From Elusimicrobiota bacterium (GTDB taxonomy: Bacteria > Elusimicrobiota > Elusimicrobia > Elusimicrobiales > UBA9959): 10,634 bases of DNA. This document shows, one piece after another, positions 5,724 to 10,634 of this stretch. The translations under genes and the position numbers were made by a program. Each line of letters begins with the position of its first letter. Position 1 is the first letter of the stretch. The stretch spans positions 1 to 10,634 of the forward strand of contig DAOWCC010000072.1 of the NCBI GenBank assembly GCA_030639665.1, in the 5' to 3' direction. The notes under the pieces are model-generated. The model made no database searches. It worked only from the letters and a program-made list of their open reading frames with translations, and had not been told where the DNA came from.

Positions 5724-6875
5724 ATGCAAAGTAAAATTCTTATAGTGGATGATGATGCTCATTTGAGAGAAACTTTGAGGGACCTTCTTGAGATGGAAGG
5801 TTATAAAGTTTTTGAAGCCGCCAGCGGAGCCGAGGCCATGGCTCTGGTTGTTTCTGATTTTTTTCATGTCATATTGATGGATTTTAATCTTACCGATAAA
5901 ACCGGCATAGAGGTTATTCAAGATATCAGAAAGCTTAATACCGACAGTCAAATTCTTATGATGACGGCTCACGCTTCGCTTGATACCGCCGTTAAAGCCA
6001 TTCAAGAATCCGTTTATGATTTTCTCATTAAGCCGGTGGATTTTAATTATTTGCGCAGAGCCATTAAAAAGTCGGAAGAGAAATTATTCTTGGAACAAGA
6101 GAATAAGCGGCTTATGGATGTTTTAAAAAGCAATAATGATCAGCTTGGACGGTTAAACAATATGAAGTCCAAGTTTCTTTCAATGGCTTCTCATGATTTA
6201 TCCAATTCTTTAATGACGCTTCAAATAAGTTTTGAAATGCTTTCCTCGACCATTAAGCCTAATGAAGACCAAAAGAAAAAAATGACTTTTATAAATACCA
6301 GCATAGCGCAGATATCCAGACTTATCAATGATTTGGTGGATTGGGCTTCCATAGAACAAGGCAAGCTCAGGATGGAAAAAAATTATTTTGAGATGGATAA
6401 AATGGTTGAAGAGCTGATAGAAGGGCCCAAAGCCAGAGCGGAGCAGAAAGGGATAGAAATTTCGGCGAAGACGGAAGGTTCTTTAAAAATGGTTTCCGCC
6501 GACAAAAAAAGAGTGACTCAAGTCCTTTTAAATCTTTTGGAAAACGGCATTCGCCATACGCAGAGAGGCGGAAAAATTGTTGTGATAACCGAACCTTTAG
6601 AGGGAGCCGCTTGCGTAACCGTGAAAGATAATGGCGAAGGCATTGAACCGGCGGAATTAACCAAATTATTTGAAAGTTTTTATCAGCCGCAGCATTCAAA
6701 AGGCCCGCACGGAAGATTGGGGCTTGGGCTTTCCATAGCAAAAGATATCATACAGAGTCACGAAGGGAAAATATGGGTTGAAAGCGAAGGTTTGGGTAAA
6801 GGGTCTTCTTTTAGATTTACCATTCCTTTCGCTAAAGAAGGAACAGAACAGCTTCACACCCAAGAAAAGAAATAA
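5724..6875 (+). CDS. Cytoplasmic receiver-histidine kinase hybrid
   Basis: A 383-residue soluble protein: an N-terminal receiver (about 1-120; Asp9-11, phosphoacceptor Asp53, Thr80 in MMTAH, Lys103 in LIKPVD), a coiled linker (about 115-150), HisKA with His157 (ASHDLSNSLMTL) and HATPase (N-box Asn270/Asn274, G1 DNGEGI from Asp302, G2 RLGLGLSIA, GSSFRFTIP). Having the receiver ahead of the kinase suggests it takes phosphate from another kinase, plausibly the dCache kinase just upstream, and that this controls its own kinase activity. The H-box departs from the usual HE/DLRxPL by SNS, lacking the Pro. The best RBS, AGGAG at 5703-5707, is 16 nt from the ATG, unusually far; ATT at 5721 is the only nearer in-frame candidate and no improvement. 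The gap to the LuxR-type gene is 33 bp. Confidence 0.92.
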   Translation: MQSKILIVDDDAHLRETLRDLLEMEGYKVFEAASGAEAMALVVSDFFHVILMDFNLTDKTGIEVIQDIRKLNTDSQILMMTAHASLDTAVKAIQESVYDFLIKPVDFNYLRRAIKKSEEKLFLEQENKRLMDVLKSNNDQLGRLNNMKSKFLSMASHDLSNSLMTLQISFEMLSSTIKPNEDQKKKMTFINTSIAQISRLINDLVDWASIEQGKLRMEKNYFEMDKMVEELIEGPKARAEQKGIEISAKTEGSLKMVSADKKRVTQVLLNLLENGIRHTQRGGKIVVITEPLEGAACVTVKDNGEGIEPAELTKLFESFYQPQHSKGPHGRLGLGLSIAKDIIQSHEGKIWVESEGLGKGSSFRFTIPFAKEGTEQLHTQEKK

Positions 6876-6908
6876 ATATTCGATAAACAGTTCAAGGAGA
6901 TAATCCAA

Positions 6909-7583
6909 ATGGCAAAAGCAAAAAAAACCGTTACAGTTCTCATCGCCGACGATCAAACTCTTTTTAGAGAGGGAATAAAAGATCTGTTGGAAGATGAAAA
7001 AGGAATTCAGGTTGTGGGAGAAGCTTCAGACGGTCCTCAGGCCGTTGAGCTTGCGAAAAAATTAAAACCGGATGTTATATTGATGGATATAAAGCTTCCT
7101 AAAATGGATGGCATTTCGGCAACCAGGATAATAAGGAAACAATGCCCAAACACAAATGTTTTGGTGCTTTCGGGCTATGAGGATGAATCTCATGTAACGG
7201 AAGCGATACAAGCGGGTGCCAATGGATATCTTTCCAAGATGCTTCCCGCCGCTGAGCTTGTTAATGCTTTAAAAACTTTTTCAAGCGAAGGTGTTATTAT
7301 TCCTCAACCCATAATGGGCAAGCTTCTTCAGGGGCTCAGGCAAATGGGACCGAGAGGCTATGATAATGCTCCCGATTCTCTTACCGCTACCGAAATAAAA
7401 GTTATGGCTCTTCTCGGTAAAGGAAACAGCAATAAAGAAATAGCAGCTGAGCTTAATTGCAGCGTAAAAACAATTAAGAATCATCTAAACAGCATATTTC
7501 AAAAGCTGGGTGTTAACAATAGAACCGAAGCTGTTGTGAGGGCTATTGAAAAAGGGATTATTTCTCCGGAAGACGGCCAATAA
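6909..7583 (+). CDS. NarL/FixJ-family (LuxR-type) response regulator
   Basis: A 224-residue protein with an intact receiver (about 8-125; Asp14-Asp15, phosphoacceptor Asp60 in VILMDIKLP, Ser88 at the Thr position, Lys110 in GYLSKML) and a C-terminal LuxR-type helix-turn-helix (about 158-218; LTATEIKVMALL, NKEIAAELNCSVKTIKNHL, FQKLGV). It is a phosphorylation-dependent DNA-binding regulator and the likely transcriptional output of the preceding hybrid kinase, with which it shares a short gap (33 bp). AAGGAGA (6894-6900) is well placed 8 nt before the ATG. An intrinsic terminator starts in its stop codon. Its targets are not shown here; the pilin-like genes downstream are a possible but untested regulon. 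Confidence 0.94.
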   Translation: MAKAKKTVTVLIADDQTLFREGIKDLLEDEKGIQVVGEASDGPQAVELAKKLKPDVILMDIKLPKMDGISATRIIRKQCPNTNVLVLSGYEDESHVTEAIQAGANGYLSKMLPAAELVNALKTFSSEGVIIPQPIMGKLLQGLRQMGPRGYDNAPDSLTATEIKVMALLGKGNSNKEIAAELNCSVKTIKNHLNSIFQKLGVNNRTEAVVRAIEKGIISPEDGQ

Positions 7584-7604
7584 AAAAGCGCTTGGCGCTT
7601 TTTT
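7582..7604 (+). terminator. Rho-independent terminator
   Basis: AAAAAAGCGC (7582-7591) and GCGCTTTTTT (7595-7604) make a perfect 10-bp hairpin with a TTG loop, starting in the stop codon of the LuxR-type gene. The core is the same as in the terminator at 3485-3506. Confidence 0.85.
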
Positions 7605-7632
7605 AGGTAACATGTCTCAGGTTACAAGTTGC
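7599..7632. repeat. Terminator-flank repeat, copy 2
   Basis: Matches 3501-3534 at 27 of 34 positions, beginning in the T-run of the terminator. It opens a 485-bp stretch (7584-8068) with no convincing gene, holding a second terminator, two promoter-like sites and TTAGG-type repeats. Confidence 0.6.
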
Positions 7633-7674
7633 CGGGCAAAAAACAGTCTTAGAATTGTATCGTAATCAATGAAT

Positions 7675-7715
7675 AAAAAAACCTCCGTAACAAAATTAAA
7701 CGCGGGGGTTTTTTT
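7675..7715 (+). terminator. Second strong terminator in a gene-free gap
   Basis: AAAAAAACCTCC (7675-7686) pairs with GGGGGTTTTTTT (7704-7715), 12 bp with one U-G wobble (T7684/G7705 region), around a 17-nt loop. It lies about 70 bp after the LuxR-gene terminator with no gene between. It may be a back-up terminator or the 3' end of a short untranslated RNA. The wobble favours function in the + strand transcript. Confidence 0.7.
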
Positions 7716-7846
7716 ATGCCCTCTTGTTCGATAGGAGCGACATCTGTGTTCCAAAATGTTCCTATAAATCTTGCTTCTTATCTCTTGCTTTTTGGCTTCT
7801 TGCGTTTTGGATGTTTGATACTTACATATCTGTAACAATTTTGATA

Positions 7847-7875
7847 TTGCTAAACACTATAATTACTGGTATAAC
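7847..7875 (+). promoter_or_regulatory. Promoter-like site in gene-free gap
   Basis: TTGCTA (7847-7852), a 17-bp spacer, then TATAAC (7870-7875) with an extended TGG ahead (7867-7869). This is the same design as 273-300 and 10343-10371. Predicted start near 7882, reading through repeats toward the Flp-like gene at 8069. It could supply a long leader of about 190 nt for that gene. Confidence 0.4.
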
Positions 7876-7878
7876 ATA

Positions 7879-8026
7879 GTAGTTAGGCAATTAGGAAACT
7901 AGGTTATTAGGTAATTAGGAAATTGTAATTAGGCGTTCAAGATTATGACTCTAGAAAGTTTGACGCTGTTCCTTGTTGCCATATTGCCGAATTACCTTGT
8001 CGTCTAACTAGGAAATTAGATTATTG
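7879..8026. repeat. TTAGGAAATTAGG-type repeats
   Basis: Seven or so degenerate units built on (A)TTAGGnAA / ACTAGG lie at 7879-7933, and two more at 8005-8020 (CTAACTAGGAAATTAG). The unrelated sequence between (7934-8004) contains a 20-codon open frame at 7945-8007 coding for a hydrophobic peptide with no good RBS, which I do not call as a gene. The repeats look like intergenic filler, not a CRISPR array: units are short, contiguous and unevenly spaced. Confidence 0.55.
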
Positions 8027-8030
8027 GTAG

Positions 8031-8039
8031 TGCTATAAT
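8031..8039 (+). promoter_or_regulatory. Extended -10 promoter for Flp-like gene
   Basis: TGCTATAAT (8031-8039) is a consensus extended -10 hexamer placed 30 bp before the ATG at 8069; the predicted start is near 8046. No good -35 is found at 16-18 bp, where the sequence is TTAGG-type repeat, so it would rely on the TG extension or on an activator. Confidence 0.45.
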
Positions 8040-8068
8040 GGAAAAGGCAACCGGCAGAAGAAGAAATT

Positions 8069-8317
8069 ATGAAAAAAATATATGAACTTTATGATAGATT
8101 TATCGTTCCTATTGTTTTGTCTTTCTTTTTTTTAAGGACAGGCGGTTTTTTAGCTTGTACTTTAAAAAAAAGACAGGGACAGACTACCGTTGAATATATG
8201 TTGATGCTTGCGGTTGTGGTCGGTATGATTTTGATAGGCGCGGTTTTATTTCATAAAAAGATATTGGGCGGTTTTTTTACTATGGTGGGCATGGTTATTG
8301 GAGGGGGGGACGCCTAG
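8069..8317 (+). CDS. Flp-type pilin-like protein with long leader
   Basis: An 82-residue precursor. KKRQG37|Q38TTVEYMLMLAVVVG is a textbook class III prepilin site: basic residues, Gly at -1 and Glu at +5 (Glu42), then a hydrophobic helix. The mature protein would be 45 residues, within the size range of Flp pilins, with a glycine-rich end (VIGGGDA). The leader of 37 residues is unusual: Flp leaders are usually shorter and mostly polar, whereas this one holds a hydrophobic run (about residues 11-22). No better in-frame start lies downstream. Pilins of this family are cleaved at the inner membrane by a TadV-like prepilin peptidase and assembled by the Tad machine, neither of which is in this window. 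RBS is weak (AGAAGAAG region, 8054-8062). An intrinsic terminator follows immediately, permitting high single-gene expression. Confidence 0.8.
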   Translation: MKKIYELYDRFIVPIVLSFFFLRTGGFLACTLKKRQGQTTVEYMLMLAVVVGMILIGAVLFHKKILGGFFTMVGMVIGGGDA

Positions 8318-8319
8318 TT

Positions 8320-8342
8320 AAAAAAGCGTGAAGCGCTTTTTT
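8320..8342 (+). terminator. Rho-independent terminator
   Basis: AAAAAAGCG (8320-8328) pairs with CGCTTTTTT (8334-8342) around TGAAG, two bases after the stop of the Flp-like gene. Third member of the same AAAAAAGCG/CGCTTTTTT terminator set. Confidence 0.8.
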
Positions 8343-8350
8343 ACAGGCAA

Positions 8351-8376
8351 CCCCATGGCGCTATAGCGCCACGGGG
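8351..8376. repeat. 26-bp GC-rich palindrome
   Basis: CCCC (8351-8354), one mismatch, the perfect 16-bp palindrome TGGCGCTATAGCGCCA (8356-8371), one base, GGGG (8373-8376). It is far more GC-rich than its surroundings and sits 8 bp after the terminator. No T-run follows, so it is not a second terminator. It looks like a REP-like extragenic palindrome or a regulator site for the gene at 8441. Confidence 0.6.
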
Positions 8377-8436
8377 CAAGCAGGCAAAAGGCGGTAGATT
8401 ACAATAAATAAGTAAAAACAAAGAAACGGCGATGAG

Positions 8437-8526
8437 AGTTATGCTAAAAAAATTTAAAAAAATATTCAACAGGCTTTTTGCCTTTCGCCTTTCGCCTTTG
8501 GCCTTAAGACGAGGGCAAATAATAAT
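8437..8526. repeat. Shared pilin-leader coding segment, copy 1
   Basis: 8437-8479 matches 9631-9673 at 35 of 43 positions, with 17 identical bases in a row (AAATTTAAAAAAATATT). The match continues, with small gaps, through a GCCTTTCGCCTTTCGCC run and CCTTAAG up to the G|Q cleavage codons. It encodes the cleaved leader of the TadG-like protein; copy 2 encodes that of the TadE-like protein. Confidence 0.65.
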
Positions 8527-9568
8527 TCCGTCTTTGCTTGTTATTCCAAGTCTTTTTTTATTTGTATATCTTATTTTTGAAACAGCCAAGCTTTCAAGAG
8601 AGAAAATACGGCATCAGTTCGCCGTTGATTCCGCGGCTTTCATACAAATGGGCGATTATACGAATTTGTTTAATAGGACGGCTTATGTTAATGGAACATT
8701 TCCATACAGGGTGTTCAAAGAGGTTTACGAATGTCCTCCCAATGACCATTTACAGAAAACCGATGGCAATGGTCAGGAATGTCCTTTTGATATGCTTTAT
8801 AGGGCCGGTAATTTCCCAAAATATTCCGGAGATATTCAGGGAGCCGCGCCAACTCAACTGGATGATGAAAAGAAATGGGATATCAGGTTTCACGGCACAA
8901 GGGGCGCAATGAATAAAAATCCGCCTGATTTTGATGAAACTCTTACTCTTGTCACGGAACAACAAGGCATTAAATTGTATGTTTTTTGGGATCCGATAAT
9001 AGGCGTATATAAATTTTACGCGCAGTTTTATACTCTTCTCGGTCAGATTGAAAAGTCTCAGATTACCGTTTTTGAACGATTGACTGAGAATTTTAACTTT
9101 TTTAGAAAATCGTATTATCTCAATACGGGAGAGTGTAGAGAGGGGAATGCGGCGGGTTGCGCTGAGGATGGCGTGTCAGGATTTAAGGCCAATGCCATAA
9201 GAGAAGACGATAATTTTCATATGCATTATATTGAGAAAATAAGGTTTTGGGCCAAGGTTCCACAGAGCGGCATACCTCCGTATTACGTGGGTAAAACCAA
9301 TCCATCCATAGATATAAAATTATTTCAGCTTGCGACTATTGATAATTTAACGCTGGAAAATGCCGGGAACGGTTATCATATTTATCAAGGCTGGGATGTT
9401 GACTCAAATTATTTTAATGTGGATTTTAACGCGGAGGTTCCTTGCACAAATATGTCGCGGCCATGCGTTCACGCGATGGTGGCTTCACAGTGCCCCGATT
9501 TGGGTTCGGGAAATAACTGTGTTTGGCCTTCTCCTACGCCGAAATATCAGACGAGGCTGTATCCGTAG
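8441..9568 (+). CDS. TadG-like pseudopilin with cysteine-rich exported domain
   Basis: A 375-residue protein with a basic leader, a prepilin-like site RRG25|QIIIPS (no Glu at +5), one hydrophobic helix (about 26-47) and the segment FETAKLSREKIRHQFAVDSAAF, which matches the VDxxAxF/Y pattern after the helix in TadE/TadG-like proteins. The rest (about 75-375) is exported and unfamiliar. It holds eight cysteines in close sets: CPPN...QEC, TGEC...AAGC, and a final four in VPC...RPC...SQC...NNC, suggesting disulfides. I chose the ATG at 8441 over 8432 because the sequence around it (GAGAGTTATG) and the following codons align with the start of the TadE-like gene at 9635; 8432 would add MRV. No strong RBS or promoter. 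Next gene 66 bp on, so probably co-transcribed. Confidence 0.75.
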   Translation: MLKKFKKIFNRLFAFRLSPLALRRGQIIIPSLLVIPSLFLFVYLIFETAKLSREKIRHQFAVDSAAFIQMGDYTNLFNRTAYVNGTFPYRVFKEVYECPPNDHLQKTDGNGQECPFDMLYRAGNFPKYSGDIQGAAPTQLDDEKKWDIRFHGTRGAMNKNPPDFDETLTLVTEQQGIKLYVFWDPIIGVYKFYAQFYTLLGQIEKSQITVFERLTENFNFFRKSYYLNTGECREGNAAGCAEDGVSGFKANAIREDDNFHMHYIEKIRFWAKVPQSGIPPYYVGKTNPSIDIKLFQLATIDNLTLENAGNGYHIYQGWDVDSNYFNVDFNAEVPCTNMSRPCVHAMVASQCPDLGSGNNCVWPSPTPKYQTRLYP

Positions 9569-9630
9569 GATGCAAGGTCACAGGTTTCAGGCAACAGGTT
9601 GCAGATAGCTGCGAGGTATGGGAACGAGAA
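9569..9630. repeat. CAGGTTTCAGGCAACAGG-type intergenic repeat
   Basis: The gap between the two pseudopilin genes contains CAGGTTTCAGGCAACAGGTTGCAG (about 9581-9604), the same words as after the terminators at 3507-3534 and 7605-7632. It overlaps the upstream part of the open frame that begins at 9599, which is one reason to start the next gene at 9635 instead. Confidence 0.5.
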
Positions 9631-9720
9631 AGTTATGAAAGATAAATTTAAAAAAATATTAAAAAGGGTTTTCGTCTTTTGCCTTTCGCCTTCCTCCTTA
9701 AGGATGCGGGCGGGGCAGGC
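9631..9720. repeat. Shared pilin-leader coding segment, copy 2
   Basis: Partner of 8437-8526. Here the repeat-like part reads TTTTGCCTTTCGCCTTCCTCCTTAAGG. It encodes the leader KFKKILKRVFVFCLSP and SSLRMRAG before the cleavage site. Confidence 0.65.
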
Positions 9721-10222
9721 TATGACCGAGGTAGTGCTTCTATTTCCAATGTTCATGGTAATAGTTTTCATTACCGTCAAAATATTCGCTCTTTTGGTTC
9801 TAATTCAGAAAATGGAAATAGCTTCCTATTATGCCGCCCGGCGTTGGCAGCTTGAATCTCATCTTAATGCGGCTTATGTTCCTCAAGACGAAAATTTAAG
9901 AGTAAAGATTGAAGACGCGGTTAAAGGATATCTGGGTTTTGACACTCCCGCGGTAGCCTCTTTTTTGAATTTAAGTGAATTTAAGCTTGATATTAAGCGT
10001 ACTCAGGTATGGAATGTTGTAACGCTTACCGTAAAAACAAAACCCGCGGGGATTAAGATGTTATGCAAGTATCCAAAAGCTATTGTTTGCGCCCATCCCT
10101 ATGGCGATGAGTGTAATGGCGGCTACGATTATATATGTTCGGGTAATAAAGAGCTTGAAGTGATAAAATATGTTCCCAATAGAGACAGGCCCATAAAATT
10201 TGTCCTTCCCGGATTGCAATAG
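9635..10222 (+). CDS. TadE-like pseudopilin
   Basis: A 195-residue protein. The leader ends RMRAG27|Q28AMTEVVLLFPMFMVIVF: Gly at -1, Glu at +5 and a long helix, the TadE pattern GxxxxEfxxxxP. After it comes KMEIASYYAARRWQLESHLN, the usual position for the aligning segment of TadE-like proteins, then an exported domain with four cysteines (CKYP, VCAH, DEC, YIC), probably disulfide-bonded. The open frame extends 12 codons upstream to 9599, but that part is intergenic repeat; the ATG at 9635 aligns with the start of the TadG-like gene. TadE-like proteins are minor pilins or assembly factors of Tad pili or type II-like secretion. No ATPase, secretin or TadB/C gene is in view, so the machine itself is unproven. 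Confidence 0.8.
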   Translation: MKDKFKKILKRVFVFCLSPSSLRMRAGQAMTEVVLLFPMFMVIVFITVKIFALLVLIQKMEIASYYAARRWQLESHLNAAYVPQDENLRVKIEDAVKGYLGFDTPAVASFLNLSEFKLDIKRTQVWNVVTLTVKTKPAGIKMLCKYPKAIVCAHPYGDECNGGYDYICSGNKELEVIKYVPNRDRPIKFVLPGLQ

Positions 10223-10329
10223 TTTGGAATTATGGCAGAGGGAGATGTAAGAAGCTATTGCTAAGGGGGGATTCTTTTTCTGTTTTTTTGTGTTGCTATT
10301 CTTCCATTCCTCTAATCATCTAATCCTCC

Positions 10330-10354
10330 GGCATATTTCCCCTTGAAATATGCC
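10330..10354. promoter_or_regulatory. Perfect 10-bp inverted repeat over the -35 box
   Basis: GGCATATTTC (10330-10339) and GAAATATGCC (10345-10354) are perfect inverted copies with a 5-bp spacer. The right arm covers most of the -35 hexamer TTGAAA at 10343-10348. This is where a dimeric repressor would bind to block RNA polymerase. A terminator for the upstream gene is less likely because no T-run follows. Confidence 0.55.
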
Positions 10355-10371
10355 AATTTACCTGCTATAAC
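10343..10371 (+). promoter_or_regulatory. Sigma70-like promoter, extended -10
   Basis: TTGAAA (10343-10348), exactly 17 bp, TATAAC (10366-10371) preceded by TGC (10363-10365). Predicted start near 10378. It would drive the partial gene at the window end. Confidence 0.6.
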
Positions 10372-10450
10372 ATAATAGGTATTGAATACGGTGATGGAAA
10401 ATTTTCAGTTGCCGATTCAAAGAGATTTTATTTTATCCGGGGATAAGATT

Positions 10451-10634
10451 ATGGCGGAAAAAAACGATAAGAAAAAAACGGGTTTTGTAAAAGGATTTAA
10501 AAATTGGTGGTGGCTGCAGCTCGCCTTTCTTTTTGTCTTCCTTATCGGCGGTGGTTTTTACGCCTTCATAAATATGAATAAAGAGGCGCATAAGCTGGTT
10601 GGCGGTGATAAGTACGCCGATATGAGCGCGAGCC
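10451..10634 (+). CDS. Membrane-anchored protein, cut by window end
   Basis: The first 61 codons of a gene that continues past the window. A lysine-rich start (MAEKNDKKKTGF) is followed by one hydrophobic helix from about residue 19 (WWWLQLAFLFVFLIGGGFYAF) to 40, then polar sequence (NMNKEAHKLVGGDKYAD), so it is a single-pass membrane protein with most of its body outside or periplasmic. I cannot assign a family from this fragment. The ATG at 10451 has GGGGA 8 nt upstream; an in-frame ATG at 10394 (or GTG at 10391) would add 19 or 20 residues and lies only about 15 nt after the predicted transcription start. Its promoter and operator-like palindrome (10330-10371) set it apart from the pilin genes before it. 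Confidence 0.6.
   Translation, partial: MAEKNDKKKTGFVKGFKNWWWLQLAFLFVFLIGGGFYAFINMNKEAHKLVGGDKYADMSAS

Noticed and set aside
7617..7838. 73-codon open frame on the - strand
   Set aside because: It spans a terminator and simple repeats, and there is no RBS or protein-like composition.
7945..8007. 20-codon open frame for a hydrophobic peptide downstream of a promoter-like site
   Set aside because: No good Shine-Dalgarno sequence, and it lies between TTAGG-type repeats; length and composition are easily met by chance.
7879..8026. Possible CRISPR-like array
   Set aside because: Units are about 8-12 bp, contiguous and degenerate, with no spacers of constant length and no cas genes.
8538..8912. 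124-codon + strand open frame inside the TadG-like gene
   Set aside because: A shadow of the main frame; the main frame carries the pilin signal and cysteine pattern.
9599..9634. N-terminal extension of the TadE-like gene
   Set aside because: It is encoded by intergenic repeat words; the start at 9635 aligns with that of the TadG-like gene.
10231..10263. 10-codon open frame starting ATGGCAGAGGGA
   Set aside because: Too short, no RBS, no structure around it suggesting a leader peptide.

Overview
The window is AT-rich bacterial DNA with all recognisable genes on the + strand. It probably comes from an uncultivated Gram-negative lineage: it has periplasm-facing sensors, a secreted thioredoxin-fold protein, Tad/Flp-type pilin-like proteins, and gaps full of short degenerate repeats and palindromes. 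Elusimicrobiota or Omnitrophota are my best guesses from the style of the proteins and gaps, but nothing here fixes the phylum.

Region 1 (1-3506) opens with repeat-rich non-coding DNA. A good sigma70-like promoter (273-300) follows, with a leader of about 160 nt carrying three nested or tandem hairpins. Then come a small two-helix membrane protein, a second structured element (782-862) that folds into an almost junction-free three-way helix, an OmpR-type regulator whose receiver has lost its phosphorylation residues, an intact single-domain receiver, and a secreted multi-domain thioredoxin-fold protein. An intrinsic terminator closes the unit. Spacing (0-110 bp) suggests one operon.

Region 2 (3507-7604) is a signalling block: a membrane histidine kinase with a dCache-like sensor, a soluble receiver-histidine kinase hybrid, and a NarL/LuxR-type response regulator, closed by a second copy of the same terminator. 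With region 1 this gives two kinases and four receivers (three phosphorylatable, one not) in under 7 kb, which fits a branched phosphorelay. The link to a particular output is inference.

Region 3 (7605-8068) has no convincing gene. It holds a second strong terminator, two candidate promoters and TTAGGAAATTAGG-type repeats.

Region 4 (8069-10634) encodes three consecutive proteins with class III prepilin-like leaders, each with a G|Q cleavage site: a Flp-like pilin, a large cysteine-rich TadG-like protein and a TadE-like pseudopilin. The last two share a leader coding sequence that is conserved at DNA level and contains repeat-like GCCTTTCGCCTT words. A promoter overlapping a perfect 10-bp palindrome then starts a new membrane-protein gene cut by the window end.

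The best leads are the three-way-junction RNA element, its relation to the palindromic element before the first gene, the pseudo-receiver regulator, and the repeat-bearing pilin leaders. I saw no CRISPR array, tRNA, rRNA, transposase or phage gene.
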